A stretch of DNA of 64,000 nt, taken from contig JADJUE010000009.1 in the NCBI GenBank assembly GCA_016710785.1, positions 721,494 through 785,493 of the forward strand, read 5' to 3'. This document shows positions 9,177-18,578 of the stretch, in pieces; the first letter of the stretch is position 1, and every line of letters starts with the position of its first letter. This DNA comes from Candidatus Epilinea brevis (GTDB lineage: Bacteria; Chloroflexota; Anaerolineae; Epilineales; Epilineaceae). The notes beneath the pieces were generated by a model that had not been told where the DNA came from, searched no databases, and worked only from the letters and a program-made list of their open reading frames with translations. The translations under genes and the position numbers were made by a program.

Positions 9177-10244
9177 GTGTTCAGCCCGCTCAATTCGCTC
9201 CTAGGTTTTTTCTCGCGCGATATCGGCATCGACCTGGGGACCGCCAACACCCTGGTGATGGTCCGCGGCGAAGGCATCATCATCAATGAACCGTCGGTCG
9301 TCGCAATCGACAAGCGGTCTCGGCGGGTGCTCGCTATCGGTTCCGAAGCCAAGAAGATGGTCGGCCGAACGCCGGCCAACATCGTCGCCATACGTCCGTT
9401 GCGCGACGGCGTGATCTCCGACTTCGACATCACCGAGAAGATGCTGCATTACTTCATCCACAAGGTGCATGCCCGCTCCATCAACCCCATGCCCAAGCCA
9501 CGGGTGGTGATCGGCATCCCCAGCGGGGTGACCGAAGTGGAAAAGCGCGCCGTCGAAGACGCGGCGCTCTCCGCCGGCGCCCGGCAGGCCTTCTTGATCG
9601 AGGAACCGATGGCCGCGGCCATCGGCGCCGGCCTGCCGGTGACCGCCTCCATGGGCAGCATGATCGTCGACATCGGCGGCGGCACTTCCGAGGTCGCCGT
9701 CATCTCGCTCGGCGGCATGGTGGTTGCTCGCAGCCTGCGGGTGGCGGGCGATGAGCTGGACGAAGCCATCGTCGCGTACGCCCGCAGCCGCTACAATCTG
9801 GCGATCGGCGAGCGCATGGCCGAGAACATCAAGTGCGAGATCGGCTCCGCATGGCCGTTGGACGAGGAACTGACCATGACCATGCGCGGGCGGAGCCTCC
9901 TCAGCGGACTGCCACAGTCGGTTGAGGTCTCTTCCATCGAGATCCGCGAAGCCATCGCCGGACCGGTGCAGGCGATCATCGACGTGACCAAGGACACCTT
10001 GGACGAGACACCACCTGAGTTGGTCGCCGACATCATGGAGCACGGCATCATGCTCGCGGGCGGCGGCGCCCTCCTGAGAGGGCTTGCCCGGCGTCTGGAA
10101 GAGGAGACGCGGGTACCGGTAAAGGTGGCCCGCCAGCCCATCGCCTGCGTCGCGCGCGGCGCCGGTCTGGTCTTGGAGGACCTGGACAGCCTGGCCAAGG
10201 TTCTGGCCAGCAGCCAGCGCGCCCCCATGGCCCGCGCCGGCTGA
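9177..10244 (+). CDS. mreB: Rod shape-determining actin homologue MreB
   Basis: 355 aa with a GTG start at 9177; GGAG lies about 12 nt upstream. MreB polymerises on the inner membrane face and guides the elongation synthases. The actin-fold nucleotide motifs are intact: DIGIDLGTANT (phosphate 1), VDIGGGTSEVAVISLGG (phosphate 2) and LAGGGALLRGLA (adenosine). The hydrophobic N-terminus FSPLNSLLGFF can serve as membrane anchor. First gene of an operon that continues through mreC, mreD, PBP2, minCDE and rodA. Confidence 0.97.
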   Translation: MFSPLNSLLGFFSRDIGIDLGTANTLVMVRGEGIIINEPSVVAIDKRSRRVLAIGSEAKKMVGRTPANIVAIRPLRDGVISDFDITEKMLHYFIHKVHARSINPMPKPRVVIGIPSGVTEVEKRAVEDAALSAGARQAFLIEEPMAAAIGAGLPVTASMGSMIVDIGGGTSEVAVISLGGMVVARSLRVAGDELDEAIVAYARSRYNLAIGERMAENIKCEIGSAWPLDEELTMTMRGRSLLSGLPQSVEVSSIEIREAIAGPVQAIIDVTKDTLDETPPELVADIMEHGIMLAGGGALLRGLARRLEEETRVPVKVARQPIACVARGAGLVLEDLDSLAKVLASSQRAPMARAG

Positions 10245-10275
10245 GACGCCGGCCACCGATCCTTCGCGCCCGGCC

Positions 10276-11202
10276 ATGAACCGCCGTCGGCAGCGACCGT
10301 CACTGATGCTGGCCTCGCTGGCCCTGGTTTGGCTGGCCAGCGCCCTCCTGCGCCTCGTGCCCGGAGCAGACATGGTGGCGGCGCGCGTCGATCGGGCGCT
10401 GTCTCCCCTGCAGTCCGGCCTGAGTTTCGCGGCGGCGAGGCTGCGTCTGCTCGCGCAACCCGGCCAGGATGCCGTCAGCCTTCGCGAGGAGGTGCGCCGC
10501 CTGTCCGCTGAACTCGACCGCTTGCAGGTGGAGACCCAACAGCTGGACGACCTCAAGCGCGAGAATCGGGAGCTTCGCGAGCAGCTGGGCTTCCGCCGAC
10601 TTCGTCCGGACCTCGACCTGGAAGGCGCCAGCATCGTTGGTCGGAGCATCGCCGCTGAGCCGGGTCCGGTCCTGCGTAGCATCAAGATGGACATCGGCAG
10701 CCGTGACGGTGTGGCGGAGCGCATGACCGTCGTCAGCCACCGTGGGTTGGTGGGCCAGGTGCTGCGGCTCGACGAGCGCTGGAGCGACGTGATGTTGATC
10801 ACCCATCCGCGAAGTCGCATCCGTGGCCGCATCGGCCGTTCCCAAGCGACGGGCATTGTCTTCGGCCTTCCGGGAGGGGATCTGGTCATGCGCCATATTC
10901 CCCAGGATCCGGAGGGAGGACCGCCCAACGTCCAGGTGGGTGACATCGTCGAAACCAGCGGAATGAGCCAGCGCTTTCCCGGCCAGATCACGATCGGCCA
11001 GGTGGTGAAGGTGCGCCAGAACGATGTGGCCAAATGGCAGGAAGCTTCCATCCGTCCATCGGTGGACTTCGACGCGTTGGAGCTGGTGATGGTCGTCACG
11101 GCCTGGCGGCCCAGCGCGCAAGGCTCCGGCGACCCCGGCGCAGACGGCGCCCCGGATGACGTCGACCCGCTGCTCAGCGGAGATGCGAACCGCCTCCCGT
11201 GA
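10276..11202 (+). CDS. mreC: Rod shape-determining protein MreC
   Basis: 308 aa. Basic N-terminus, one membrane helix at about residues 12-28, then a coiled coil at about 65-110 (SLREEVRRLSAELDRLQV, heptads with Leu) and the extracytoplasmic beta-barrel domains (RSIAAEPGPVLRSIKMDIG, THPRSRIRG). MreC links the MreB filament to PBP2. It follows mreB by 31 bp, and its stop overlaps the GTG of mreD. Confidence 0.93.
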   Translation: MNRRRQRPSLMLASLALVWLASALLRLVPGADMVAARVDRALSPLQSGLSFAAARLRLLAQPGQDAVSLREEVRRLSAELDRLQVETQQLDDLKRENRELREQLGFRRLRPDLDLEGASIVGRSIAAEPGPVLRSIKMDIGSRDGVAERMTVVSHRGLVGQVLRLDERWSDVMLITHPRSRIRGRIGRSQATGIVFGLPGGDLVMRHIPQDPEGGPPNVQVGDIVETSGMSQRFPGQITIGQVVKVRQNDVAKWQEASIRPSVDFDALELVMVVTAWRPSAQGSGDPGADGAPDDVDPLLSGDANRLP

Positions 11203-11705
11203 GACCTCTCCTGTTGGCCCTGATGCTCACAGGCGCGGTGCAGCTGCAGCTCTCGGCGATGCCCGCTGCCGCCCTCGACGGAGCCATCCCCAACCTTCCG
11301 CTCCTCGTGGCGGTATGTGCCTGCTTGCTGCTCGGCCCCGAGCAGGCGGCCTGGTGGGCGCTGCTGATGGGCTGGCTCCTCGACTGGCGCTCAGGCAGCT
11401 TCGCCGCCTATAGCCTGCCACTGCTCAGCGTGGTGCTCCTGGCCGGCTTGGGTCGGCGGCGGGTCTTCACCGGCGGTCTGGCGCTGACCGCAGCCCTCAC
11501 CGCCCTGGGCAGTCTGCTGCACCTGGGCGTGCAGCTGCTCCTGGCCGGGCGTTGGGCGGAAAGCGGTCTCTGGACGCCCCAGCTGCTGGCCGGTATCGCT
11601 CTGCGCGCCACCTTGGTCAATCTCTTGTGGTTGCCGGTCGTCTTTGCCCCGCTCCGAATGCTGGTTCGGTGGCTGGCGCCGCCGAGCATGGGTTGGGAAC
11701 GCTAG
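11199..11705 (+). CDS. mreD: Rod shape-determining membrane protein MreD
   Basis: 168 aa, GTG start overlapping the mreC stop (GTGA), so translation is coupled. Almost entirely hydrophobic with about five membrane helices; the conserved feature is a polar turn in the middle (LLGPEQAAWWALLMGWLLD). MreD completes the MreBCD scaffold. Identification rests on size, topology and position. Confidence 0.85.
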   Translation: MRPLLLALMLTGAVQLQLSAMPAAALDGAIPNLPLLVAVCACLLLGPEQAAWWALLMGWLLDWRSGSFAAYSLPLLSVVLLAGLGRRRVFTGGLALTAALTALGSLLHLGVQLLLAGRWAESGLWTPQLLAGIALRATLVNLLWLPVVFAPLRMLVRWLAPPSMGWER

Positions 11706-11707
11706 CC

Positions 11708-13846
11708 ATGGCACCCCCGTCCCCGCGGCGGATGCAGCAGCTGCTTGGCACGCGGCTGCGCTGGCTGCGCCTCATGCCCATGGTCATCTTGGCGGTGCTC
11801 GGACTACGTTTGTGGCAACTGCAGATCGTACGCGGCGCGGAACTCCGTCAGAAAGCCGCTCAGAATCGCTTCGCCCTCCGCGAACTGGAAGCGGACCGGG
11901 GGGTGATCTATGACCGCGCCGGCCGGCGCGTGGTTTTGAACCGGCCGCAATTCGCCCTGCGGATGGTTCCCGCGGCCTTGCCAAAGGATTCGGCAGCGCG
12001 CGACCAGGTCCTGTGGCGGGTGGCCCAGGTGTTGTCTTCCGCCGATCATCGTGACCCGACGCAAGCGTCGATCCTCGCGCGCAAGGAGGCCATCTGGAGG
12101 CTGCTGCTCGACGAGAGTGGCGCCTTCGTGCCCACCTGGTCGGCTCTGACTGTGGCCCGCAACGTCCCCCGCGAAGCAGCCTTCACCCTTATGGAAGACG
12201 AGGTTGAGCTTCCCGGCGTGCTCATCGGTGAGTCATCGGTGCGCGAGTACCCGGCCGGCCCCAGCCTCGCGCACCTTCTCGGTTTCACCGGCAGCATACC
12301 GCGCGAATCCTTGGACCCTTACCTGGCGAGAGGCTACCAACGGCAAGACGCCGTTGGACGAACCGGCATCGAATACGCCTTCGAATCAGACCTACGGGGC
12401 ACCAAGGGCGAGAAGGTGGTGATGGTCGACGCCATGGGCCAGGAGGTACAGCAATTGGAGCAGCGTCGGCAGCCGGTGCCCGGACACAGCCTGCACCTGA
12501 CCCTTGACCTGGAGTTCCAGCAGGCGGCGGAGGCCGCGCTCAGCCGCGGCTTGAACAAGGTGGGGGCAAGGAGCGGCGCCGTGGTGGCCATCGACCCTCG
12601 AGACGGCGCGGTGCGCGCCCTGGTCTCGCTACCCACGTTCGACAACAACCTCTTCTCAACCGGCGCCAGTCCCGAACAGTACGGGGCCTTGATCGAAGAC
12701 CCGGATCGCCCGCTGCTCAACCGCGCCCTCAGCGGCCAGTACGCCCCCGGTTCTACCTTCAAGGTCATCACGGCTGCGGCGGGGCTGCAGGAAGGGGTGA
12801 TCGACGAACGGCGGCGGATTGTCTGCCCCGGGTTGATCAGCATTGTCAACCAATACGATCCAGGCACCTCGTATCCCTACGTGTGCTGGATTCTGGGCCA
12901 GGGAGCGCATGGCGCCCAGGACGTACGCGGCGCCATCGCCAACTCCTGTGATGTGTTCTTCTATGAGGTATCCGGCGGCCAGGCCACGGGCCGTCCGGAA
13001 GTGAACGGTCTGGGCAGCGAGCGGCTGGCCGACTACGCGCGCGCCTTCGGGCTGGGCGCGCCGACTGGCATCGACCTGCTGGGCGAGGCGGAGGGACTGG
13101 TGCCATCCGCCAGCTGGCTCAAGGAAACCTCGGGCGACATCTGGACCACCGGCCAGACCTACATCATGGGTATCGGCCAGAGCTACGCACGGGTGACGCC
13201 GCTGCAGATGGCCAACGTGGCGGCAGCCCTGGCCAACGGGGGCACGCTCTGGCGGCCGCGGGTGGTGGAGCAAGTGACCGACGCCGACGGCAACGCAATC
13301 CCAGGGCAGCCGGTGGGCGCTCGTGCCGAGGCGATCCGCCGGCTGCCCGTGGATCCCCGGCACATCGCGGTCGTACGCGAAGGCATGCGGGGCACGGTCA
13401 CCTACGGCACGGCCAGATCGTCTTGGACGGGAATCCCAGAGCAGGCCCGCGCGGCCGGCAAGACGGGCACGGCGGAGTTCTGTGAAGGCTACCGCGCTTC
13501 GGACAACGGCAGCCCCGACGACCTGACCGACGATGTATGGGATTGCCGGCGCACCAAAGAAGGAGGCTACCTCCTGACCCATGCCTGGTTCATCGCCTTC
13601 GCTCCCTACGAGAATCCCGAAATCGCCTTGGCGGTTCTGGTCGACGGATCAGGCCTCAGCAAGGTGATCCAAGGTTCGGAGGTGGCCGCACCCATCGCTG
13701 CTGAGATCCTGCGCGCCTGGTTCCATCTGCCGGATGTCGGAGTCGCAAGCTCCGATGCCGGTGCCACAGCCGCCGGCGCGTCCGAACCCCACGCGGATCA
13801 GAGCCCCACCGCGGCAGCGACCGAACTTCAGGAGACCCAGCCATGA
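11708..13846 (+). CDS. mrdA: Elongation-specific transpeptidase PBP2 (class B)
   Basis: 712 aa from the ATG two bases after the mreD stop; an in-frame TTG at 11552 lies inside mreD and is unlikely. Short cytoplasmic tail, one membrane helix near residue 25, pedestal domain (YDRAGRRVVLNRPQF), then the transpeptidase domain with SxxK in APGSTFKVI, the SCD form of the second motif in ANSCDVFFYEV, and KTGT in AGKTGTAEF. An insertion rich in Asp and Cys follows the KTG motif. It crosslinks side-wall peptidoglycan with RodA. Its last four bases overlap minC. Confidence 0.93.
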   Translation: MAPPSPRRMQQLLGTRLRWLRLMPMVILAVLGLRLWQLQIVRGAELRQKAAQNRFALRELEADRGVIYDRAGRRVVLNRPQFALRMVPAALPKDSAARDQVLWRVAQVLSSADHRDPTQASILARKEAIWRLLLDESGAFVPTWSALTVARNVPREAAFTLMEDEVELPGVLIGESSVREYPAGPSLAHLLGFTGSIPRESLDPYLARGYQRQDAVGRTGIEYAFESDLRGTKGEKVVMVDAMGQEVQQLEQRRQPVPGHSLHLTLDLEFQQAAEAALSRGLNKVGARSGAVVAIDPRDGAVRALVSLPTFDNNLFSTGASPEQYGALIEDPDRPLLNRALSGQYAPGSTFKVITAAAGLQEGVIDERRRIVCPGLISIVNQYDPGTSYPYVCWILGQGAHGAQDVRGAIANSCDVFFYEVSGGQATGRPEVNGLGSERLADYARAFGLGAPTGIDLLGEAEGLVPSASWLKETSGDIWTTGQTYIMGIGQSYARVTPLQMANVAAALANGGTLWRPRVVEQVTDADGNAIPGQPVGARAEAIRRLPVDPRHIAVVREGMRGTVTYGTARSSWTGIPEQARAAGKTGTAEFCEGYRASDNGSPDDLTDDVWDCRRTKEGGYLLTHAWFIAFAPYENPEIALAVLVDGSGLSKVIQGSEVAAPIAAEILRAWFHLPDVGVASSDAGATAAGASEPHADQSPTAAATELQETQP

Positions 13847-14526
13847 ACGGCATCCCCCCCCCCGCGACCCGCGAACTGCCGACGCCAGATCGGCCGCCCG
13901 TGCAGCTGAAGGGCCGCGGCCGCGGGCTGCGCTTGAGCATCGCGCCGCGCTGTGATCCGGCAGAGGCCGAGGCCAGCTTGCGGTCACAGCTAGCCGGGCG
14001 CGGCGGCGGCTTCTTCGGGGACGCCCAGGTGCTGCTGGAGTTCAGCGGGCGCCTGGATCTGGCGCTGGCGCAACGGTTGGCCGGAGTCCTGGACGAGGCC
14101 GGCATACGCGTCATCGGCATCGTTACCCCGGAAGCCCGGCCCCCCCTGCCGGAACCCAACGTCGATCGTCTGACGCCCGATCTGCCCCTGGAAGGCGCTC
14201 GGGTGGTCACCGGCAACCTGCGCGGGGGTCAGCGCATCAGCCATGTGGGCAGCGTGGTGGTGCTGGGCGATGTCAACCCCGGCGCCGAGGTGTTGGCCGG
14301 CGAGCACGTCTTGGTCTGGGGACGGCTGCGAGGCGTGGTGGAAGCCGGCCTGGCCCGCGACCCGGAAGCGGTGGACGACATCCGGGTCTGCGCCCTGGAC
14401 CTGTCGCCAACCCAACTGCGGATCGGCGATGCCATCGCCCGCGCGCCGGTGGAGCCGGACCGGGTGCCCATGCCGGAGACGGCACGCGTGGTGTCAGGCA
14501 GCATCGTGGTCGACACCTGGCGCTGA
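13843..14526 (+). CDS. minC: Septum-site determining inhibitor MinC
   Basis: 227 aa, ATGA overlap with the PBP2 gene. The C-terminal half carries the MinC beta-helix signature: RVVTGNLRGGQRISHVGSVV, then GDVNPGAEVLAG and VLVWGRLRGVVEAG. The N-terminal FtsZ-inhibiting domain is present but divergent. MinC is recruited by MinD and blocks FtsZ assembly away from midcell. A leading Pro-rich stretch of about 25 residues is probably disordered. Confidence 0.9.
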   Translation: MNGIPPPATRELPTPDRPPVQLKGRGRGLRLSIAPRCDPAEAEASLRSQLAGRGGGFFGDAQVLLEFSGRLDLALAQRLAGVLDEAGIRVIGIVTPEARPPLPEPNVDRLTPDLPLEGARVVTGNLRGGQRISHVGSVVVLGDVNPGAEVLAGEHVLVWGRLRGVVEAGLARDPEAVDDIRVCALDLSPTQLRIGDAIARAPVEPDRVPMPETARVVSGSIVVDTWR

Positions 14527-14636
14527 GGCGCGAGCCACGGGCGCCCACCGCAGGCGGGATCGCCCTAAGCCGCGGCTTCCACCGGCAACCGCTATGGTGT
14601 AAGCTATAGGCTCCCGGCCGTCTATCGACGGCGACG

Positions 14637-14687
14637 GCACCCCAAGATGTTGGGGTGCGCATTGGGGGGACAGCCCCAGATCTGGGG
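14637..14687 (+). promoter_or_regulatory. Two adjacent perfect hairpins in the minC-minD gap
   Basis: GCACCCCAA-GATG-TTGGGGTGC (14637-14658, 9-bp stem, 4-nt loop) and the 14-bp palindrome CCCCAGATCTGGGG (14674-14687). Both share the core CCCCA/TGGGG. They sit in a 224-bp gap inside an otherwise overlapping operon, 60-110 nt before minD. A TAAGCTATAG stretch at about 14600 may be a -10 region. Neither hairpin has a T-tail. Possibly a protein operator or an mRNA-level control or processing element. Confidence 0.5.
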
Positions 14688-14750
14688 TCGGGCATAGCGC
14701 TGGTGGCATCAAGCCCCCACAGGGCGGGGCAACTGGAGAGCGAGGAAGGC

Positions 14751-15569
14751 ATGGCGGGCAAGATCATCACGGTCACTTCCGGCAAGGGGGGCGTCGGCAA
14801 GACGACGACCACAGCCAATATCGGCGTCGCATTGGCTTCGCGAGGGCGCAAGGTCGTCGTGGTGGATGCCGACATCGGCTTGCGAAACCTCGATGTGGTG
14901 ATGGGTTTGGAGAATCGCGTGGTCTACAACCTCATCCATGTCGTGCGCGGGGTAGCCAGCGCCGAGCGGGCGCTGATCCGCGACAAGCGGGTGCCCGGCC
15001 TGATGCTGTTGGCCGCCGACCAGCATTCGGACAAGGATGATGTGGATCCCGAAGAGATGAAGGACGTCTGCGATCAATTGCGCGCCTTCGCCGACTTCAT
15101 CCTGGTTGACTCTCCGGCCGGAATCGAACAGGGTTTCCGTAACGCCCTGGCCCCGGCGGACGAAGTGCTGCTGGTCACCACACCGGAAGTTTCAGCCGTG
15201 CGCGACGCCGATCGGGTCATCGGCCTCGTGGAGGCCTCCGGTAAACCGGCGCCACGTCTGGTCCTCAACCGCATCAAACCGGAGTTGGTGGCGCGGGGGG
15301 ACATGATGTCCACCGAAGACGTCTTGGACATCCTGCGGATCCACATCATCGGCATCGTCCCGGAGGACGGGGACATCGTCGCCGCCACCAACCGCGGAGA
15401 GCCGGTGACGCTCAAGCGCGGCTCGCGCGCGGGCCAGGCCTATCACAATATCGCCGCGCGCCTGGACGGCGAGGATCTGCCTTTCATGAACCTGGAATTA
15501 CCGCCGACCAGCCTGCTGGATCGGCTGTCCCACCTCTTCAACCTCGGGGGCTCGGGAGGAACGACGTGA
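14751..15569 (+). CDS. minD: Septum-site determining ATPase MinD
   Basis: 272 aa from the ATG at 14751 with GAGGAAGG upstream; an upstream in-frame GTG adds a non-conserved extension. Deviant Walker A SGKGGVGKTTTT at residues 9-20, VVVDADIGLRN (switch I), and FILVDSPAGIEQGF (Walker B). The C-terminus has an amphipathic stretch LLDRLSHLFNLG, the expected membrane-targeting helix. MinD carries MinC to the membrane and is released by MinE. Confidence 0.97.
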   Translation: MAGKIITVTSGKGGVGKTTTTANIGVALASRGRKVVVVDADIGLRNLDVVMGLENRVVYNLIHVVRGVASAERALIRDKRVPGLMLLAADQHSDKDDVDPEEMKDVCDQLRAFADFILVDSPAGIEQGFRNALAPADEVLLVTTPEVSAVRDADRVIGLVEASGKPAPRLVLNRIKPELVARGDMMSTEDVLDILRIHIIGIVPEDGDIVAATNRGEPVTLKRGSRAGQAYHNIAARLDGEDLPFMNLELPPTSLLDRLSHLFNLGGSGGTT

Positions 15570-15835
15570 GCTTTTTCGACCGCCTGCTCGGCCGTGACAA
15601 GGCGCCGCGCTCCGGGTCGGTGGCGCGGGAGCGACTCAAGCTGGTGCTCGAGTACGACCGCTCACAGCTGACGGCCGCTGAACTGGAAGCCATCCGGGAC
15701 GAACTGATCGAGACGCTCTCCCACCACGTGTCCATCGATCGCGACGAAGTGGTGATTACCCTGCAGCGCGATGGCCGCCTGGTGGCCGAGATCCCGCTGG
15801 ACCGGCGACGTCGACGGACGGTTGATCGGCCGTGA
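15566..15835 (+). CDS. minE: Min oscillation regulator MinE
   Basis: 89 aa, GTG start overlapping the minD stop (GTGA). N-terminal MSFFDRLLG is the amphipathic membrane sensor; the region ARERLKLVLEYDRSQL is the anti-MinCD helix/strand; the rest (DELIETLSHHVSIDRDEVVI) is the dimerisation domain. MinE stimulates MinD ATPase and drives pole-to-pole patterning. Its presence separates this system from MinCD/DivIVA types. Confidence 0.92.
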   Translation: MSFFDRLLGRDKAPRSGSVARERLKLVLEYDRSQLTAAELEAIRDELIETLSHHVSIDRDEVVITLQRDGRLVAEIPLDRRRRRTVDRP

Positions 15836-16989
15836 CCGCCGGCGCCGAGCGGGCCTCGCGAGCCAGGCGCGTCACGCACCTGCCCTGGCGGCGGCTGGCG
15901 GCCGTCGACTGGGTGCTTCTGGTGGCGGTGCTGGCCGCCCTCGCCGCCGGCACGGCCATGATCTACAGCGCCACGCTCAGAGGCGAAGCCGTCGAGCGCC
16001 TTTGGGATGACCTGGTGGTCAAGCAATTGGTCTTCGCCTTGATCAGCATTCTGGTTCTGGTGCTGTTCGCGCTCACCGAGTACCGCGTGCTTCTGGCCCT
16101 GCATCTATGGATCTATGGCGCGATGCTGATCCCCCTGGTCCTGCTCCCTACGGTGGGCCAAACGATGCTGGGGGCGCGGCGCTGGTTCACCGCTGGAGGC
16201 ATCGCCCTCCAGCCCAGCGAGCTGACCAAGATCGCCATGATCATCTTCCTCGCGGCCTACTTCGAGCGCCACGACATTCGTCGCGTTCGCACCGTCGTGG
16301 GATCCTTGGCCTTCGTGGGTCTGGCCATGTTCCTGGTTCTCATCCAGCCCAACCTGTCGACGGCCATTCTGCTTGGCTTCATCTGGCTGGGGATGGCTTT
16401 CGCCGCCGGCATCCGCCCGGTGCATCTCAGCATCCTGGTCTTCGGCGCGGCGCCGCTGGCATGGCTGGCGCTCACGTCGCAGTTGATCAAGGCCTACCAG
16501 TTGGACCGGATCCGATTCTGGCTCAATCCGGAAGCGGATCCCGGCTTTCGGGGCTACCAAGCCATCCAGACGGTGATCGCCGTGGGCAACGGCGGCATGT
16601 GGGGCACCGGCTACGCCAGCGGCATGCAGGCGCAGGGGGGCTGGTTGGTGGTGCCCTTCACGGACAACATCTTCGCCATCGTAGCCGAGGAGTTGGGTTT
16701 CGTCGGATCACTGGCCTTCCTATCGCTCCTGTTCTTCATCCTGCAACGCATCTTCCGCGCCGCCCGGTCGGCGCAGGATTACCCGGGCGGGCTGATCATC
16801 GCTGGGGTGGGCACCTACCTGACAGCCCAGATCTTCGTCAATATCGGTGTGGTGCTGCAGATCTTCCCGGTGACCGGCATCTCCCTGCCCTTCATCTCCT
16901 ACGGCGGTTCCAGCCTCATCGCCGCGATGGCCGCCATCGGCATGGTGCAGAGCGTGCTCCTTCGCCGCCGCCCGCTGGAATTTCGTTGA
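15832..16989 (+). CDS. rodA: SEDS glycosyltransferase RodA
   Basis: 385 aa, GTG start overlapping minE. About ten membrane helices. The SEDS hallmark FPVTGISLPFISYGGSSLI lies near the C-terminus, and QPSELTKI and the ARRWF region are conserved. RodA polymerises lipid II for side-wall growth with PBP2. The other SEDS protein in the window, at 39.1 kb, is in the division cluster, which supports the assignment of this one to elongation. Confidence 0.93.
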   Translation: MTAGAERASRARRVTHLPWRRLAAVDWVLLVAVLAALAAGTAMIYSATLRGEAVERLWDDLVVKQLVFALISILVLVLFALTEYRVLLALHLWIYGAMLIPLVLLPTVGQTMLGARRWFTAGGIALQPSELTKIAMIIFLAAYFERHDIRRVRTVVGSLAFVGLAMFLVLIQPNLSTAILLGFIWLGMAFAAGIRPVHLSILVFGAAPLAWLALTSQLIKAYQLDRIRFWLNPEADPGFRGYQAIQTVIAVGNGGMWGTGYASGMQAQGGWLVVPFTDNIFAIVAEELGFVGSLAFLSLLFFILQRIFRAARSAQDYPGGLIIAGVGTYLTAQIFVNIGVVLQIFPVTGISLPFISYGGSSLIAAMAAIGMVQSVLLRRRPLEFR

Positions 16990-17004
16990 GCAGAACCGGC
17001 GCCT

Positions 17005-17010
17005 TACAAT
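17005..17010 (+). promoter_or_regulatory. -10 box upstream of gltX
   Basis: TACAAT about 80 nt before the gltX start. A TTTCGT at the right distance (18 bp) is only weakly like a -35. Confidence 0.4.
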
Positions 17011-17090
17011 AACCGGCGGTGGCGGGCGGCCCAGGGGCCGATCCCGCCCTTCTTTTGCCGAACTCGCCCTGCTCCGTGGAGGTTACTGCC

Positions 17091-18572
17091 ATGTCCGCTG
17101 ACCGGCCAGCACCCGTGCGGGTGCGCATCGCGCCGTCACCGACCGGCTTCATGCATGTCGGAACGGCTCGCACAGCCATCTTTGATTGGCTGGCGGCCCG
17201 GTCCACCGGTGGTCAGTTCGTCCTGCGCGTCGAAGACACGGATCAGAAACGCTTCGTGGAAGGTTCCATCGCCGATGTCATCGAGGGCCTGCATTGGCTC
17301 GGCATCAACCCTGATGAGGGTCCGGGCATCGGCGGGTCCTGCGGCCCGTACCTGCAGAGCGAACGGCTGGACATCTACCGCCAGCACACCGAGCGATTGT
17401 TGGAGGCCGGGCATGCCTATCGCTGCTTCTGCCCGCCCCGCCCCGCCGACGCCCAGCCGCAGGACGCCGGCGGTCGCCGGGCCGGCTACGACCGCCGCTG
17501 CCGGACCTTGGACCCATCAGAGGTGGCCGGCCGTCTGGCGGCCGCTGAGCCCTTCGTGGTGCGGCTCAAGATGCCCCTGACCGGCAGCTTCGTACTCCAG
17601 GACCTGCTTCGCGGCGACATCCGCTTCGAGGCCGCGGCCCTGGAGGACACGATCCTGATCAAGAGCGACGGCTATCCCACCTACCATTTCGCGGTCGTGG
17701 TGGACGACCATCTGATGTCCATCAGCCATGTCATGCGCGGCGAGGAGTGGATCCCTTCCAGCCCCATCCAGATTCAGCTCTACAAGGCTTTGGGTTGGCC
17801 GGAGCCCATCTGGGTGCATCTGCCGCTGGTCCTCAACCCGCCGGATCCGGAGACCGGCGCCGGGCGGGGCAAGATGTCCAAGCGCTTCGGCGACACCAGC
17901 CTGTTGGAGTACCGGGCCAAAGGCTATCTGCCGGAGGCCATGTTCAACTACCTGGCGCTCTTGGGCTGGTCCTTCAGCGGCGATCAGGACCTCTTCAGCC
18001 CATCCGAAGCGCAGCAGCGCTTTCGGGTCGAAGACATCAAGCCGTCGGCGGCCTACTGGAACCAGGACAAGCTGGACTGGATGAACGGCATCTACATGCG
18101 CCGGCTCGTTCCTGAAGACCTGGCGCTTCGGCTACGGCCCTTCTTTGTCGACGCGGGCATACCGGCCACCGAAGCCGATCTGCGCCGGCTGGTGCCGCTG
18201 GTTCAGGAGCGGATCGGACGATTGGACGAAGCCGTTCCACTGCTGGACTTCTTCTGGTCCGACGAGGTCAGTCCCGCAGTTGCCGATCTGATCCCGCGGA
18301 AGATGGACGCGGCGGGCACCCGAGCCTTGCTCGCAGCCGCGCGGGATGCCCTGGCAGTCCTGGAGCCTTGGACCGGCACCGCCATCGAGGACCGGCTGCG
18401 CGTCATGGCCGAGTCACTGGGTCTCAAGCCCGGACAGGCCTTTCAGCCGCTGCGCGTCGCCGTTACCGGAAGGACCGTGGCGCCGCCGCTCTTCGAGACC
18501 CTGTCGCACCTGGAACGAGCGACGGTGTTGAAGCGCCTCGACGCCGCCACGCGGCTCCTGACTGCGGACTGA
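17091..18572 (+). CDS. gltX: Glutamyl-tRNA synthetase
   Basis: 493 aa, ATG at 17091 with GGAGGTT 8 nt upstream; an earlier in-frame start is not supported. Class I synthetase charging tRNA-Glu. HIGH-type motif in SPTGFMHVGTAR (residues 16-27), VEDTDQKR just after it, and KMSKRFGD near residue 265. A C-terminal helical anticodon-binding region follows. Length is normal for the family. The threonine aldolase gene starts 6 bp later and is likely cotranscribed. Confidence 0.95.
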   Translation: MSADRPAPVRVRIAPSPTGFMHVGTARTAIFDWLAARSTGGQFVLRVEDTDQKRFVEGSIADVIEGLHWLGINPDEGPGIGGSCGPYLQSERLDIYRQHTERLLEAGHAYRCFCPPRPADAQPQDAGGRRAGYDRRCRTLDPSEVAGRLAAAEPFVVRLKMPLTGSFVLQDLLRGDIRFEAAALEDTILIKSDGYPTYHFAVVVDDHLMSISHVMRGEEWIPSSPIQIQLYKALGWPEPIWVHLPLVLNPPDPETGAGRGKMSKRFGDTSLLEYRAKGYLPEAMFNYLALLGWSFSGDQDLFSPSEAQQRFRVEDIKPSAAYWNQDKLDWMNGIYMRRLVPEDLALRLRPFFVDAGIPATEADLRRLVPLVQERIGRLDEAVPLLDFFWSDEVSPAVADLIPRKMDAAGTRALLAAARDALAVLEPWTGTAIEDRLRVMAESLGLKPGQAFQPLRVAVTGRTVAPPLFETLSHLERATVLKRLDAATRLLTAD

Positions 18573-18578
18573 ATCACC

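Noticed and set aside
9201..11099. 632-codon minus-strand frame across mreB and mreC
   Set aside because: Spans two real genes and their gap in the antisense sense; no recognisable domain.
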